Source: Vanilla planifolia (lineage: Eukaryota > Streptophyta > Magnoliopsida > Asparagales > Orchidaceae). Taken from it: 64,000 nt of DNA. The number at the start of each line of letters is the position of its first letter. Position 1 is the stretch's first letter. Positions 25,457 to 35,093 of the stretch are shown in pieces. The notes under the pieces were generated by a model. It was not told where the DNA came from. It made no database searches and saw only the letters and a list, made by a program, of their open reading frames with translations. The position numbers and the translations under genes are program-made. The stretch spans positions 7,018,626 through 7,082,625 of the forward strand of contig CM043875.1 of the NCBI GenBank assembly GCA_023846275.1, in the 5' to 3' direction.

Positions 25457-28108
25457 AATTAAAATAAAAGCTATTTTATTGAGGATATGAAGGATTATTA
25501 TAATTTTAATAATTGAATAAAGTGTATGAGACGCACCAAAAAGAGAATAGATTAGCGTTAAAGACAATTCTTTTAACAAACTAAAAATTAAATAAACTTT
25601 TTGTAACTTATCATATTTGTACCATACCCCTTTTTAAATTTCACAAGATACAATAATATTATTGATTTAAAGATCTTCTTAGGGTTATAATAAATAAGTC
25701 AAGCAAGAGTAAAGGCAATGCAAATAATAGAAATAAATATAAGATATTTAGGTAATTCGACTTAACTTTAAGCCTATGTTTATCCTAAAGAAGTCTAGTT
25801 GAGCATCATTATCCAAGTCACTTTTTTGTCACAATTGGGTGGAGAAACCAAAGTATAAACCAAGTTTTTTCACAAATCAATGACAACCCAAATTTGTTCA
25901 ACACTATAGAGTGATAAGCTATGCCAAACATCCTTATATTAAAGATATTAGTTATTCTTAAAGATTATAATGAACCTAGATTGAACATTCTATTTTCTCA
26001 AATTTTCTCTTCACACAAAGCTAATAAGACTATTATAAATGAATTTTATATCAAATAATTAGTATAAATTTTAATTACTTTTATATTTATTTTTCAATCA
26101 CATTCTATCATGCTAGACTCATTTATCACTAGAGAATTATGCATTCTTATTCAGATGATGAATTCTTAATAACACTTAGTTATATGCAACTAAAGCTTAT
26201 TAGATCATATTTACTTAGATGTAATGCAAATATTTTTTGATATAAGCTCTTGTATATGATTTGTGACTTGATTATAATCCTTGCATATATCTTAAAAGAT
26301 ATAACCCATTGATAGCTTAAAGAATATATTCTTTTATCTTTATCTTCATTTGAATTATTTGATATCTTTAAGTATATTAATAAGATTATTCATGGCTCTT
26401 TTCATCCAACTAAGATTGAAACACTACTTCTAATTTAACTTGTAACACACTAAATTGACAAGTTAGATTATAAATATAACATTTAAATAGTTTGTTTGTT
26501 ATCAAAATATTATATCATCTTTAGGGCTCAGAAGGTTCAATACAATATATGATTATAAAATAAATATTTATGTTAAACATATGAATAAACATTAAAGCGA
26601 TGATAAAATCTTATGAATGTTGCTCAATTGAGTATGAAGACATGTGATAAGCCAATGTAATAATGGGTGAACATATGATAAACCTTTAGTTATAATATTT
26701 TTAAGTCCAATGGGCTTGGTTATCCTAATAATTCATGCTATAATTAATGATAAACTTATCAATTGGAAGTCAATGCCTTAAAAATCTTATAAATAATTAT
26801 AGTGACTAGCTTATCTTTTTGAGGACTAAACCTCAAAGTAATGAATCTCTTTATTTGTAAGTCAACTCCTTAATATACTTATAGCTTAAGCAAATGATAT
26901 AACAAGATTAATAATTATTTTATCTTATCAAATTCTTTGTACCAATTTATTTATTTCACTTTTTAATTAAAATTATATCCATTACATGCATTTAACTTAC
27001 ATTATTTCTAATTGTTCACATTTTTCTTATTTGCATGTAATGATATCAATCACATATGAAATATAACATCTTTATCATGCCATCAATACATTTGCAATAA
27101 GCTATCATACTCATTATCCAAATATGCTAACATTAAACATACACAAATAATAATATGTATATGCATGAGAATAGTCATCAACTTCACAATAGTTCAATGC
27201 AACATACATTGAATATAATTAATTCTACAAAATAATTTATCTACAATATACAATAACTAATTCCAATATTGCTAATGATTGTAGAAATCTAGAGTGGAAG
27301 AACCCAACATGTTGAAGGATAAGGAAAAACCCTAACTTGTAATTTAGTTAACCATAGGTGAAACCCGAAATATTATTAGGGATTCATTGGATTTAGTTTT
27401 TGTGAAATGTTGCATGAGTTTAACAAAACATATAAAATTCTCATATTATTTTTACCTTCTGGATATCAAAAAATCAAACTTTTTGATTTTAAGATTAAAC
27501 TATCCATTCAATTTAGTTAGAGTGTTGGATTTATTAATTGGATATCAAATTGTTTGCCCATATCAATGCATGCATGTGGAATAGATTGAGTGAGTTGACC
27601 CACTTGAACAAATTATCCAATCTCTTTGTATGAAACTTAAAAGGAAGGTTTGTGAGAAACTTTATTAACACTACATACACTATTTTAATAGATAATATTA
27701 AGATAGATCAAATTATTATAGATTTCACTAATTTAATCTTGCCTAAAGCATTTTTGAAAATATGTTTTATTGATCGCTTTAATTGTAGATCCCTCATCAA
27801 TAGAGTCGCTTATTACTTTTAGTTTTTCTCAAACATAATGTAGTACACTTGAGGGTTGAACACAATAGACATATTCATTGATATCAAATTAATCATATTT
27901 TTAATAATCTTTGTTTAAATCTTTTATTATCATGATGGGTAATAACATTTTCTTTTTTTTCAAAAAACACCACAATTACTTCTCCAATTTAATCTATTTA
28001 AAATAAAAAATCTTGATTATTTTACAAATATTATTTTAATATGACTTTTTCAATAAATTATCAGCATATCTTTTGAATACACTCAATTATAATAATTTAC
28101 AAAATCTA
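25457..28108. repeat. Retroelement debris with SIRE/Maximus-like segment
   Basis: No gene is seen. About 25690-25930 ('gcaatgcaaat', 'atatttaggtaattcgac', 'taagcctatgt') has the layout of the widespread plant copia segment in which a list of 'aaatgcacac'-type words is followed by 'tacgtggttcg'. Relatives occur at about 46.92-47.05 and 55.62-55.76 kb in the same orientation. The rest is AT-rich and unassigned. Confidence 0.45.
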
Positions 28109-28350
28109 GGGTACATTTGGTAGTGTGGTTTTCTGATTTCCGGACGGTGTTCCGAACGGGCTGGGCTACGCAATGCCGGCCCGACTTTAGAGCCCATCGT
28201 AAGACCTCCATTCGCGCACGTGCGAAGCCGTAGAGTGGAGCACCAAAGCCAGCGCGTCGCCACGTTGGCACGACTTGTCAGCAGTGACGAGACCGTCTAT
28301 AAACATGCTCTTATTTATTTAAAAAAATGATAACAATGACTAAATGCACC
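28109..28350. mobile_element. Probable Tourist/Harbinger-like MITE
   Basis: The left end GGGTACATTTGGTAGTG has the look of PIF/Harbinger MITE ends. The reverse complement of the right end (GGTGCATTTAGTCA) matches it at most positions over about 14 bases. The flanking trinucleotides are CTA on the left and TTA on the right, one mismatch from the usual TWA duplication. The ~242-bp body is unusually GC-rich for a MITE and contains the G-box at 28217-28222. It lies ~220 bp upstream of the TPP TATA box. The ends are a by-eye call. Confidence 0.5.
28217..28222. promoter_or_regulatory. G-box CACGTG upstream of TPP
   Basis: CACGTG lies within the ten-base palindrome CGCACGTGCG at 28215-28224. A TGACG word follows near 28285. 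G-boxes bind bZIP and bHLH factors and mediate ABA or light responses in many plant promoters. Here the site lies inside the probable MITE, ~350 bp before the TPP TATA box. Function is inference. Confidence 0.45.
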
Positions 28351-28571
28351 TTAAATTTGAAGTATTTTTAATCTTTTTTGACCTTTATTAATTCTGACGA
28401 TTAGTGCACAAATTTCTTTCTTAGGCGTAATTGCTTGATGGATTCGAACCGATTGGTTTTTTTACCATATTTTGGGTTTCGGTTTTTGCCGCGTTATTTT
28501 CTCTAACTAAACCAACCTATTTTAATTCCCTGAGCTAATTTGTCGAGCACGTCTTCTTCAGCTTAAAATTC

Positions 28572-28579
28572 TATAAATA
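28572..28579 (+). promoter_or_regulatory. TPP distal TATA box
   Basis: TATAAATA is followed by a CT-rich stretch ('cctctctctcgcccatctc') typical of plant transcription starts, giving a predicted start near 28600. The downstream leader exon has no AUG. This is the probable main TPP promoter. Confidence 0.65.
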
Positions 28580-28599
28580 CCGCGTCCTCTCTCTCGCCC

Positions 28600-28848
28600 A
28601 TCTCTTCCTCCCTTACCCCTCCTTCGTTCTTCCCCTTTCTTTTTTGTCTCATTTGTGTTCGCCAGTTTTTGCGCTCCAAGTCCCTGTTTGTTCGCGATCC
28701 TCGTTTGCTCTCTTTGTTCGCCTTTCTCCTCTTATCGTCGCCATCCTCCTAGGGTTTTTTTTTTATCTGAAGCATTGCGGCGACCCCGTCCCATCCGATT
28801 GGGATTTGCATTACAGATTGGCGTTTTCGTCCTCAGATTTGGATTCAG
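28600..28848 (+). other. TPP 5' leader exon (non-coding)
   Basis: GC/CT-rich sequence downstream of the distal TATA box ends in CAG|GTATTC, a plausible donor. It contains no ATG at all, although it is ~250 bp long, as expected of a 5' untranslated exon. The transcription start is approximate. No other gene is present that it could lead, so it is assigned to the TPP gene by position and orientation. Confidence 0.6.
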
Positions 28849-31800
28849 GTATTCCATCGCAACATTAGACCCTCTTTTTTTTAACAGCTAACCTTATTGC
28901 ATTAGAATTAGAACAGAGGGGGCTCATGGGGGGAACGTTGTTCTCTGTTTTCTTTCTTCAATTCAGACTTTTTGTCTCCTTTTACCTTGATGGTTCTATG
29001 TGAATACTCTATTTCATATTTTTTTTTTAGCTACATGAGCAATGAATTGCTTGATTTGCAATGAGCTCAATGTGGTGCGTCTAGAAAATTAGCCTTTTGG
29101 GGCTAGCTAGAGAGGGAATTATTATTTTTGTTGTTTGCCCGTATGATTTGGCTGCCAACTGTTTCCAGAGATTCCATACACGAGGAGTCAGAAGACAAAT
29201 AAAAAAGGGGGTAGACCCACCAGTAATTCCCTTTTGGCTAGTAATCTTTTTTATTTTTTCTTTCATGTCATATTGCCATCCAACCTACCCTCTTGTGGAA
29301 ATAGCTCTCCTTTTCCTAAAAGGAGCACAAGTTCGGAAACTTCCAGTCTAGTTGACTGGTCTACATCGTCTGTTTTTTCCCGAGCTTTGATTTGTGTTCA
29401 TACATATTCTACAAATCATACATATTTGGACTTATTTCTTGTGTAATGACACGTGAAACATGTGTTGAAGATATTCGACCTTCATAAAAATATTTAAAGA
29501 AATCTATTATTCATGTTTACATTTTCCAGTTCAGAACTTGAGTTGTCTTGTTACTGTTCTCATCATTTATGAGTTATGTGGAAAAGCTAATTGTCGTAGT
29601 TGAAAACTGTTTCTTATGTAACCGTCTAACTTTTTATCATGGAAGCTTTTTGGAAACTCATATGAACTTGTTTGCTGTGGTGGTTGGAACACAATTTTCC
29701 AACCACCGCAATAAATAAGATATTGAATTCCAACCACCATACCTATTGGCAAGTGTTGGGGTTTGGGGCCTGATTATGGTTGCCAGGCCTCACAAAAAAG
29801 TAGCTAAGTTAGTTTATTAGGTCACGTCGCAGTTAATCTCATTGTTACAGAAGCTCACGGTATGCTCGTATTATGGGGAGATCTCTGTAGTAACCATACA
29901 CAAGAATGATAATATGTCTATGACTATAGTTTTGGGCTAAAAAATCATAGAAACAACAATGGATAATAGTGACAAACAAAAATCAGGAAAATCCAAGGGA
30001 TAATGAATTTCGTTCAAATGGTGATTAGCTATTCTTTAGTGGGGAATGCTCAAATGATAGCACAGGGTGTAACACATAATATTTATACAAGAGAGGGGTT
30101 ATTGACCACTTCACAAGAATTAGTGTGGGCTTACATCTTCCTAATGACCTTAAACAACCATTTCTCCCTTTAAAGGCTACCAAAGGTAGTTTGAAGGTGT
30201 AAGTATTGGTTCAAATGCTTGAAAAAGCCATGAGAGAAGCATGCATTTTTATTATAATTTTTGCTAGTTTTAGAGAAAGTGTGATGATGGTTTTTCCTTG
30301 GAGTTTAAAGTTTTTATGTAAAATCTTGTCCTTTATGTGTTCTTTTGTGTTTTTTATTCTTCCTTTGTGATTGTCGATGGTCACTTCAATAGTGGTTGAG
30401 GACAAAGATAGTTTTGGACAATCGAGTTTTAGTGTTTCTTAGCATTTTTGTTAAAGCTTTTTGCCAAGAAATCATCTCCTGTGCAATTGGTATCTAAGCA
30501 TTGTGCAAAAGAGTTCATGCAAGTTAGAAGCTAACTTGTTAAAGGGCTTTGTAGTAGACCATGCTTGATGGAAAATTCAAGATTGATGAATCCAAGGAAA
30601 ATCTTTTGGTTTTTATAAGTTTTCTGTGTTTATGAGGTTGTTTACTCGGGTTAGAGTTCAAATTATAGAGATCATAGAGATAAATTTGTTTCTTTGGGTT
30701 TAAAAAAGAGAATGCTTTGAATTCATTAGCTTCAAAACATTTTGATGCTCTTGCTGTAGATGTTGAACATATTCCTTGCACATGAGAAATACAACAAGAA
30801 AGCGTGCACTTATATTTTGGAATCTTTAGAAAATGCTGTGAAATTGAAGCACAAAGTGTGATAGTTTTTGAGTTAATGGAGTGAGGTAAGATATTAAAAA
30901 GAACTTGAGAGGGGGTAAGTAGATGATACTGAAGTAACTCTCCACCTTTTAGGTGCCACATCAATAACGACAAATGTAAAAGATGGGCTTCTCACCATAA
31001 TTCTCTTATTTGTTTGTGTTTGAACGAACACACTAACAAATCACAGAGAGTAGCATGAACCAAAGCTTTTATTGTATCAAAAAATTTATGGTGATAAAAG
31101 TTTCTACTTGAGGCCTCAAATGGGACTTTTATAGAACCCAATAAGGTAGGAAAAGAATACTTCCTAGGCTACCAAATGGGAACAAGCTGCTGCAAAGATT
31201 GTTTAACCACCTGAGGTAATTTAGTTAGAGTACCTACCCTTGGTGGCTCATTAATTATCAATCTAGATGAGTTTGTTATCATATACAAAACCCAATTATT
31301 CAGGACAATTTAGCAACTATTAATGTAGTTGAGATAAATCTTTAAACTCTAAAAAAATTCTCATATAATTATTAGATGTAACTTAAAAAATCAGAAAATG
31401 ATTTGAATTATTTAACATATTATATATTCGTATAGTTTACATCTAAACTCTCATATTATCCTAATATAATCAATCATAAGTATCGTTACAAATTACTAAA
31501 CTATACTTGAAAAATTTTCATGTGCTATTGGCTCATTTGAGAGTTAATTTTTATAAGATGTGCTTGGTTTCCATTGTGTTAAAATAAAAATTTTCTGTTA
31601 TTTAGGGTGTAAACTTCCTTGCACAAGACTTGATAGAATGTTGTGACATTTCATCATAGTTAATGGTTGTTAACAAGAACTTGTTAAATGCTTTGTGTGA
31701 ACTGACTTCTTTTAAAGCATTCCTTTTTAGTGCTTTTCACAAGATTTGACTTGATAATAAACCAGTCATATTTCTCTGCTCTGGTAAGATCTTGCTGAAT

Positions 31801-32391
31801 CATTTTGAGTTGTGCCACTCATAGTGACATTACTTGAATTTTTGCTAATTCTTCTTTTCCAACATGCTAATGCACGCATTTGTGCAAGATACTTCCTAAG
31901 TTCCAAAAATAAAAAATGTTGTTTAAGATTACTTTTGTGGTGCACTTTTTTTGTTGTATCTTCTTATACTGTTTCGATGTGAAACTTTTAATTCCACTTC
32001 TGCAGATGCTGTTTTAGGTGTTTAAGGTTTCCTTTTCATTTTTCGGATCATATTGGTTTTAGATAATTTTTTTCAGCATGTTTGTAAAGCATAAAGAAAT
32101 CTACTCTGCAATGGCTTAAAGGACATCGAAAGAATGGTGGCTTATTCTTATGCTTTCTTTTTAGGTTTACTCAGATCACAGGAATATCTGGTTGCAGGTG
32201 CAAATTGTATTAGTATTCTTTTGAAATCATTATTTTCTCAAATGTTGGACGTCAGTGTTGAGATAAATGCCTTGTAGTTTTGGCCATGAGAAGGTAAATA
32301 CACTTTAGAGTTTCCTTTTAGTTAAAAAGTTGCTAAATCTCTTATTCTGAACTGCTCAACTCATGTGATGGTGTCTATCACCAGTTTCCAG
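28849..32391 (+). other. Long TPP leader intron (inferred)
   Basis: The intron runs from the donor at 28849 to an acceptor at 32384 (ATCACCAG) or 32391 (TTTCCAG). Introns in the 5' leader are common in plants, and ~3.5 kb is long. The middle (about 29.9-31.3 kb) holds unassigned sequence that may include retroelement insertions, for example a CTATAAAAG box on the minus strand near 31125. A candidate alternative exon at about 32200-32293 contains several ATGs and is therefore less likely to be in the main transcript. Confidence 0.5.
29679..29707. repeat. Hairpin with third arm in TPP leader intron
   Basis: GGTGGTTGGAA at 29679-29689 and TTCCAACCACC at 29697-29707 are perfect complements around a 7-nt loop. 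A further 'ttccaaccacca' follows at 29728-29739, so the left arm could pair with either. Function is unknown. Confidence 0.7.
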
Positions 32392-32405
32392 GAAGCCTGT
32401 GCTTA

Positions 32406-32480
32406 ATGGACTGTACGCCAAACTGCAACGACAAAAAGACTCTGAAGAGGTGGTTCTTCATTGATAAAAGGGTTGGGTAG
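32406..32480 (+). CDS. Upstream ORF in TPP leader, 24 codons (CPuORF-like)
   Basis: An ATG at 32406 opens a 24-codon frame ending at TAG 32478-32480. The peptide begins MDCTPNCND and ends WFFIDKRVG, with a basic centre (K-K-T-L-K-R). It is the first AUG if the leader exon splices to 32385 or 32392, since that exon has none. There is no other ATG between its stop and the main TPP start, 103 nt downstream in a different frame. Arabidopsis TPPF and TPPG carry conserved-peptide upstream ORFs (CPuORF26/27, from memory). I infer that this is the same element, which would reduce or condition translation of the phosphatase. Homology was not checked by alignment. Confidence 0.7.
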   Translation: MDCTPNCNDKKTLKRWFFIDKRVG

Positions 32481-32496
32481 AAGCAGAAAACACACA

Positions 32497-32504
32497 TATA
32501 AAAG
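32497..32504 (+). promoter_or_regulatory. Possible proximal TPP TATA box
   Basis: TATAAAAG lies 80 bases before the main TPP start and downstream of the upstream ORF. If used, transcripts would start near 32530 and omit the upstream ORF. The box fits the consensus well, but there is no expression evidence. Confidence 0.35.
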
Positions 32505-32583
32505 AAGAGAAGCAGTTGCACTAGATTACTAAATCTACTCTGTTCTTGAAGATTATTTGAAATTCGCTACTGTTCTAGATACC

Positions 32584-34764
32584 ATGGATTTGAAGCCGAA
32601 CCATAATGCCCCTGTCTTAACTGATCAAGTCTCTGTTGGCAAGTCAAGATTGGGCATATCTTCTAGTTTGACAGCTTACTCACCGTCTTCAACAACATTT
32701 TCTTCTGGCATGTACTTAGCAATCCCCAGATGGAAAGCTATTTCTGGTAAGAGTACTTGGTTTGATGCAATGAAAGCATCATCGCCCCCTCACAAAAAGC
32801 TTAGCAGGGAGTTCAGCATTGATGGTGCTTCTGAGGAGGCTGACGTAGCATACCATACTTGGCTGGTAAATTATTGTCCACTTCTAATTGATCTTGATAA
32901 CGTTGCCTTAGTCAATTGATACCAAGTGATATTTTTTGTAGAAGAACTATCCTTCAGCTCTCTCGTCATTGGAGCAAGTCGTAAATTATGCCAAGGGAAA
33001 AAAGGTAGCACTGTTCTTGGATTATGATGGAACTCTGTCGCCTATTGTGGACAATCCTGATCATGCTTTTATGTCCAGTGCGGTAAGCAATGCTCATATA
33101 TTTAATCCTGAGAACGTTTGTTTGCACATTCATGGTGTTGCATATTAACCGATGCATGATTCATCATATCATTCCCTCTTAAAAATGTATACAGATGCGT
33201 ACTGCTGTTAAAAATGCTGCCAAGTACTTTCCAACTGCCATTATAAGCGGAAGGAGCCGAGATAAGGTACACTTGTTATTGTATGTTTAATGTGTTAATG
33301 TTTACTCAAATGTTGTCCTTGTTGTAAAAAATCCACACATCATTTGGTTAAATTTTATCCTTTTGCTTTATTCCATTGTTGTACGAGAGTTTGTCTGCTC
33401 TTGTGTTAAAATTATGTGTGTTTACAGGTTTGTGGATTTGTTGGGCTAACTGAACTATATTATGCTGGAAGTCACGGTATGGACATAGTTGGCCCAGTCA
33501 GAGACTCTGAAACTGTTGCTAACCATCCCAATTGCATTAGATCTACTAACGAGCAGGCAAATCACTCTCATAAATATTGGTAGAACATGAGTGATTATGT
33601 ACGAAAGTATATTCTTAACATAATTTTGGCTTTTGCAGGGAAAGGAAGTAAACCTTTTCCAACCTGCAAGTGAGTTTTTACCAATGATTGATGAGGTATT
33701 GTTGATACTTCTGCCCTTGGAATACTGTTCTTTTATGGGTTATGTAGGAATAGATGAGAACAATGATTTTCTTTCGTCTCAACAGGTTTTTAGAGCCCTC
33801 ATCGAGAATACTAGGGACATAATGGGTTCAAAAGTTGAGAACAACAAGTTTTGTGTTTCTGTACATTACCGCCTCGTAGATGAGAAGGTATAATATCCTA
33901 CTAATTTATGCTTTTTGGTCATGGTTGAACAACTATTCAATTGTTAGTAACTGTGCATCTTTTTGTTTGTATTTTTCTAAGTATCTGTATAGCTAATTTG
34001 AAATATGAATTTAATGATTTGTGTTGGGGAGGAGAAACATTGATCTACTATATAGATGCTTCTGAAGTTGTCAAAATTTATGTTTTTATCTTTTGGATTG
34101 TAGAGTTGGGATTTGGTGGCTCAACGTGTTCTTGATGTCATCAAGAACAATCCTCGTCTACGACTAACTTACGGGCGGAAGGTAATACAACAGCCATAGT
34201 ATACATGATTTGATGAAAGATTGCTTTAAACAAAAGTTATACCAATTTGATTAATGTTGCAGGTTTTAGAAATCCGTCCTATTATTGACTGGAACAAAGG
34301 CAAAGCTGTTGAATTCTTGCTTGAATCCCTTGGGCTAAACGATCGTGATGATGTGCTCCCTATATATATTGGGGATGATCGCACTGATGAGGATGCTTTC
34401 AAGGTAAAAAATAAAAAATCGAGAAGTTATTTCGGGCTTTTGAATTATTTCTTGAGAAAAAAGTGAATATAGTATAAACTAGTGCCCAATTCTGTATGTC
34501 GTTTTGTAGTTTTTAAGAGAAGGGAACAAAGGCTATGGCATTTTGGTTTCTTCTGTTCCTAAAGAAACTAGTGCCCACTACACAGTCAGAGATCCATCCG
34601 AGGTATATATGTATATAGATTTATTTATATATAGATACTACACATAAGAACAAATAGAAATGAAAATTAAGTATTGTTTTACCTTCATTTGGCAGGTGAT
34701 GGAATTTCTTAGATCCCTCGTTAGGTGGAAGAAGTCTGAAATGGCAACACATCAATTTGCTTGA
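32584..34764 (+). CDS. TPP: Trehalose-6-phosphate phosphatase (10 coding exons, 387 aa)
   Basis: The enzyme removes phosphate from trehalose 6-phosphate to give trehalose, the second step of plant trehalose synthesis, and so lowers a sugar-status signal. It belongs to the HAD superfamily. Coding exons are 32584-32865, 32942-33082, 33195-33266, 33428-33556, 33639-33695, 33786-33887, 34104-34181, 34263-34403, 34510-34602 and 34696-34764. Every exon length is a multiple of three, so all introns are phase 0. HAD motif 1 is DYDGTLSP (nucleophile Asp121, acid/base Asp123); motif 2 is SGR at 159-161; DWNKGKA carries Lys299/Lys301; motif 4 is [10 protein letters not shown] at 324-333. SHGMD at 180-184 is also family-typical. 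The N-terminal ~100 residues are variable, as usual for plant TPPs, and the length is normal. ATG 32584 is chosen because it has ACC before it and G at +4. Intron 4 is GC-AG. No break is seen, so the gene looks functional. Confidence 0.95.
33557..33638 (+). other. GC-AG intron in TPP (intron 4)
   Basis: The exon ends ...AACGAGCAG and the intron begins GCAAAT, ending TTTTGCAG. Protein alignment to the family fixes the joint as N-E-Q | G-K-E-V. No GT nearby restores the frame: the first one downstream leads to a stop or a frameshift. The donor CAG|GCAAAT fits the GC-AG class, which strongly prefers AG|GCAAG. Confidence 0.88.
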
Positions 34765-35093
34765 TTCTTTGCTGAACGTTTACTTCAAAATCTATAAGAA
34801 TAAGCAGTAGTATGGCTAAAGGCTTAGTCTTATATTCTTGAATTGCCTTGTGTTTGTTTATTTGGTGAAGGAGAAAATGTTGTTCCTAATTATCTACTGC
34901 TCTATGCAGTTTTGTAGTTGCTTAATTTTTTTTTATGAAGAAATGCAAATATATGAATCCATTTTGTTTTTTTTGCATAAATTTCGTGCCCATCGTTTCA
35001 TATACGAGACTCGAACGTGTAGCCAACTCAATAAGCTGTTACCTAAAGCACGTAAAGCTGCTTCTTATGTACACAATCTGCATTCCATTCGTC
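34765..35093. other. Convergent 3' interval between TPP and NAC genes
   Basis: These 329 bases separate the two stop codons and must hold both 3' untranslated regions, which may overlap. On the minus strand near 35000-35030 there is 'acgttcgagtctcgt', which resembles a tRNA-type B box, but no cloverleaf or SINE body was found around it. No poly(A) signal can be set with confidence. Confidence 0.6.

Noticed and set aside
28440..28450. GGATTCGAACC, a perfect tRNA B-box word on the minus strand
   Set aside because: The T-stem bases do not pair and no acceptor, D or anticodon arm can be built around it.
30539..30973. 144-codon minus-strand frame in the TPP leader intron
   Set aside because: It has no recognised domain and a composition typical of AT-rich non-coding DNA. 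It may be debris of an inserted element, but it is not supportable as a gene.
32557..32583. An extended N-terminus for TPP starting before 32584
   Set aside because: The earlier codon is TTG. ATG 32584 is the first in-frame ATG and has a good context.
34990..35060. 'acgttcgagtctcgt' on the minus strand just beyond the NAC stop, resembling a SINE B box
   Set aside because: There is no convincing A box or 3' tail, so it is left as part of the convergent 3' interval.
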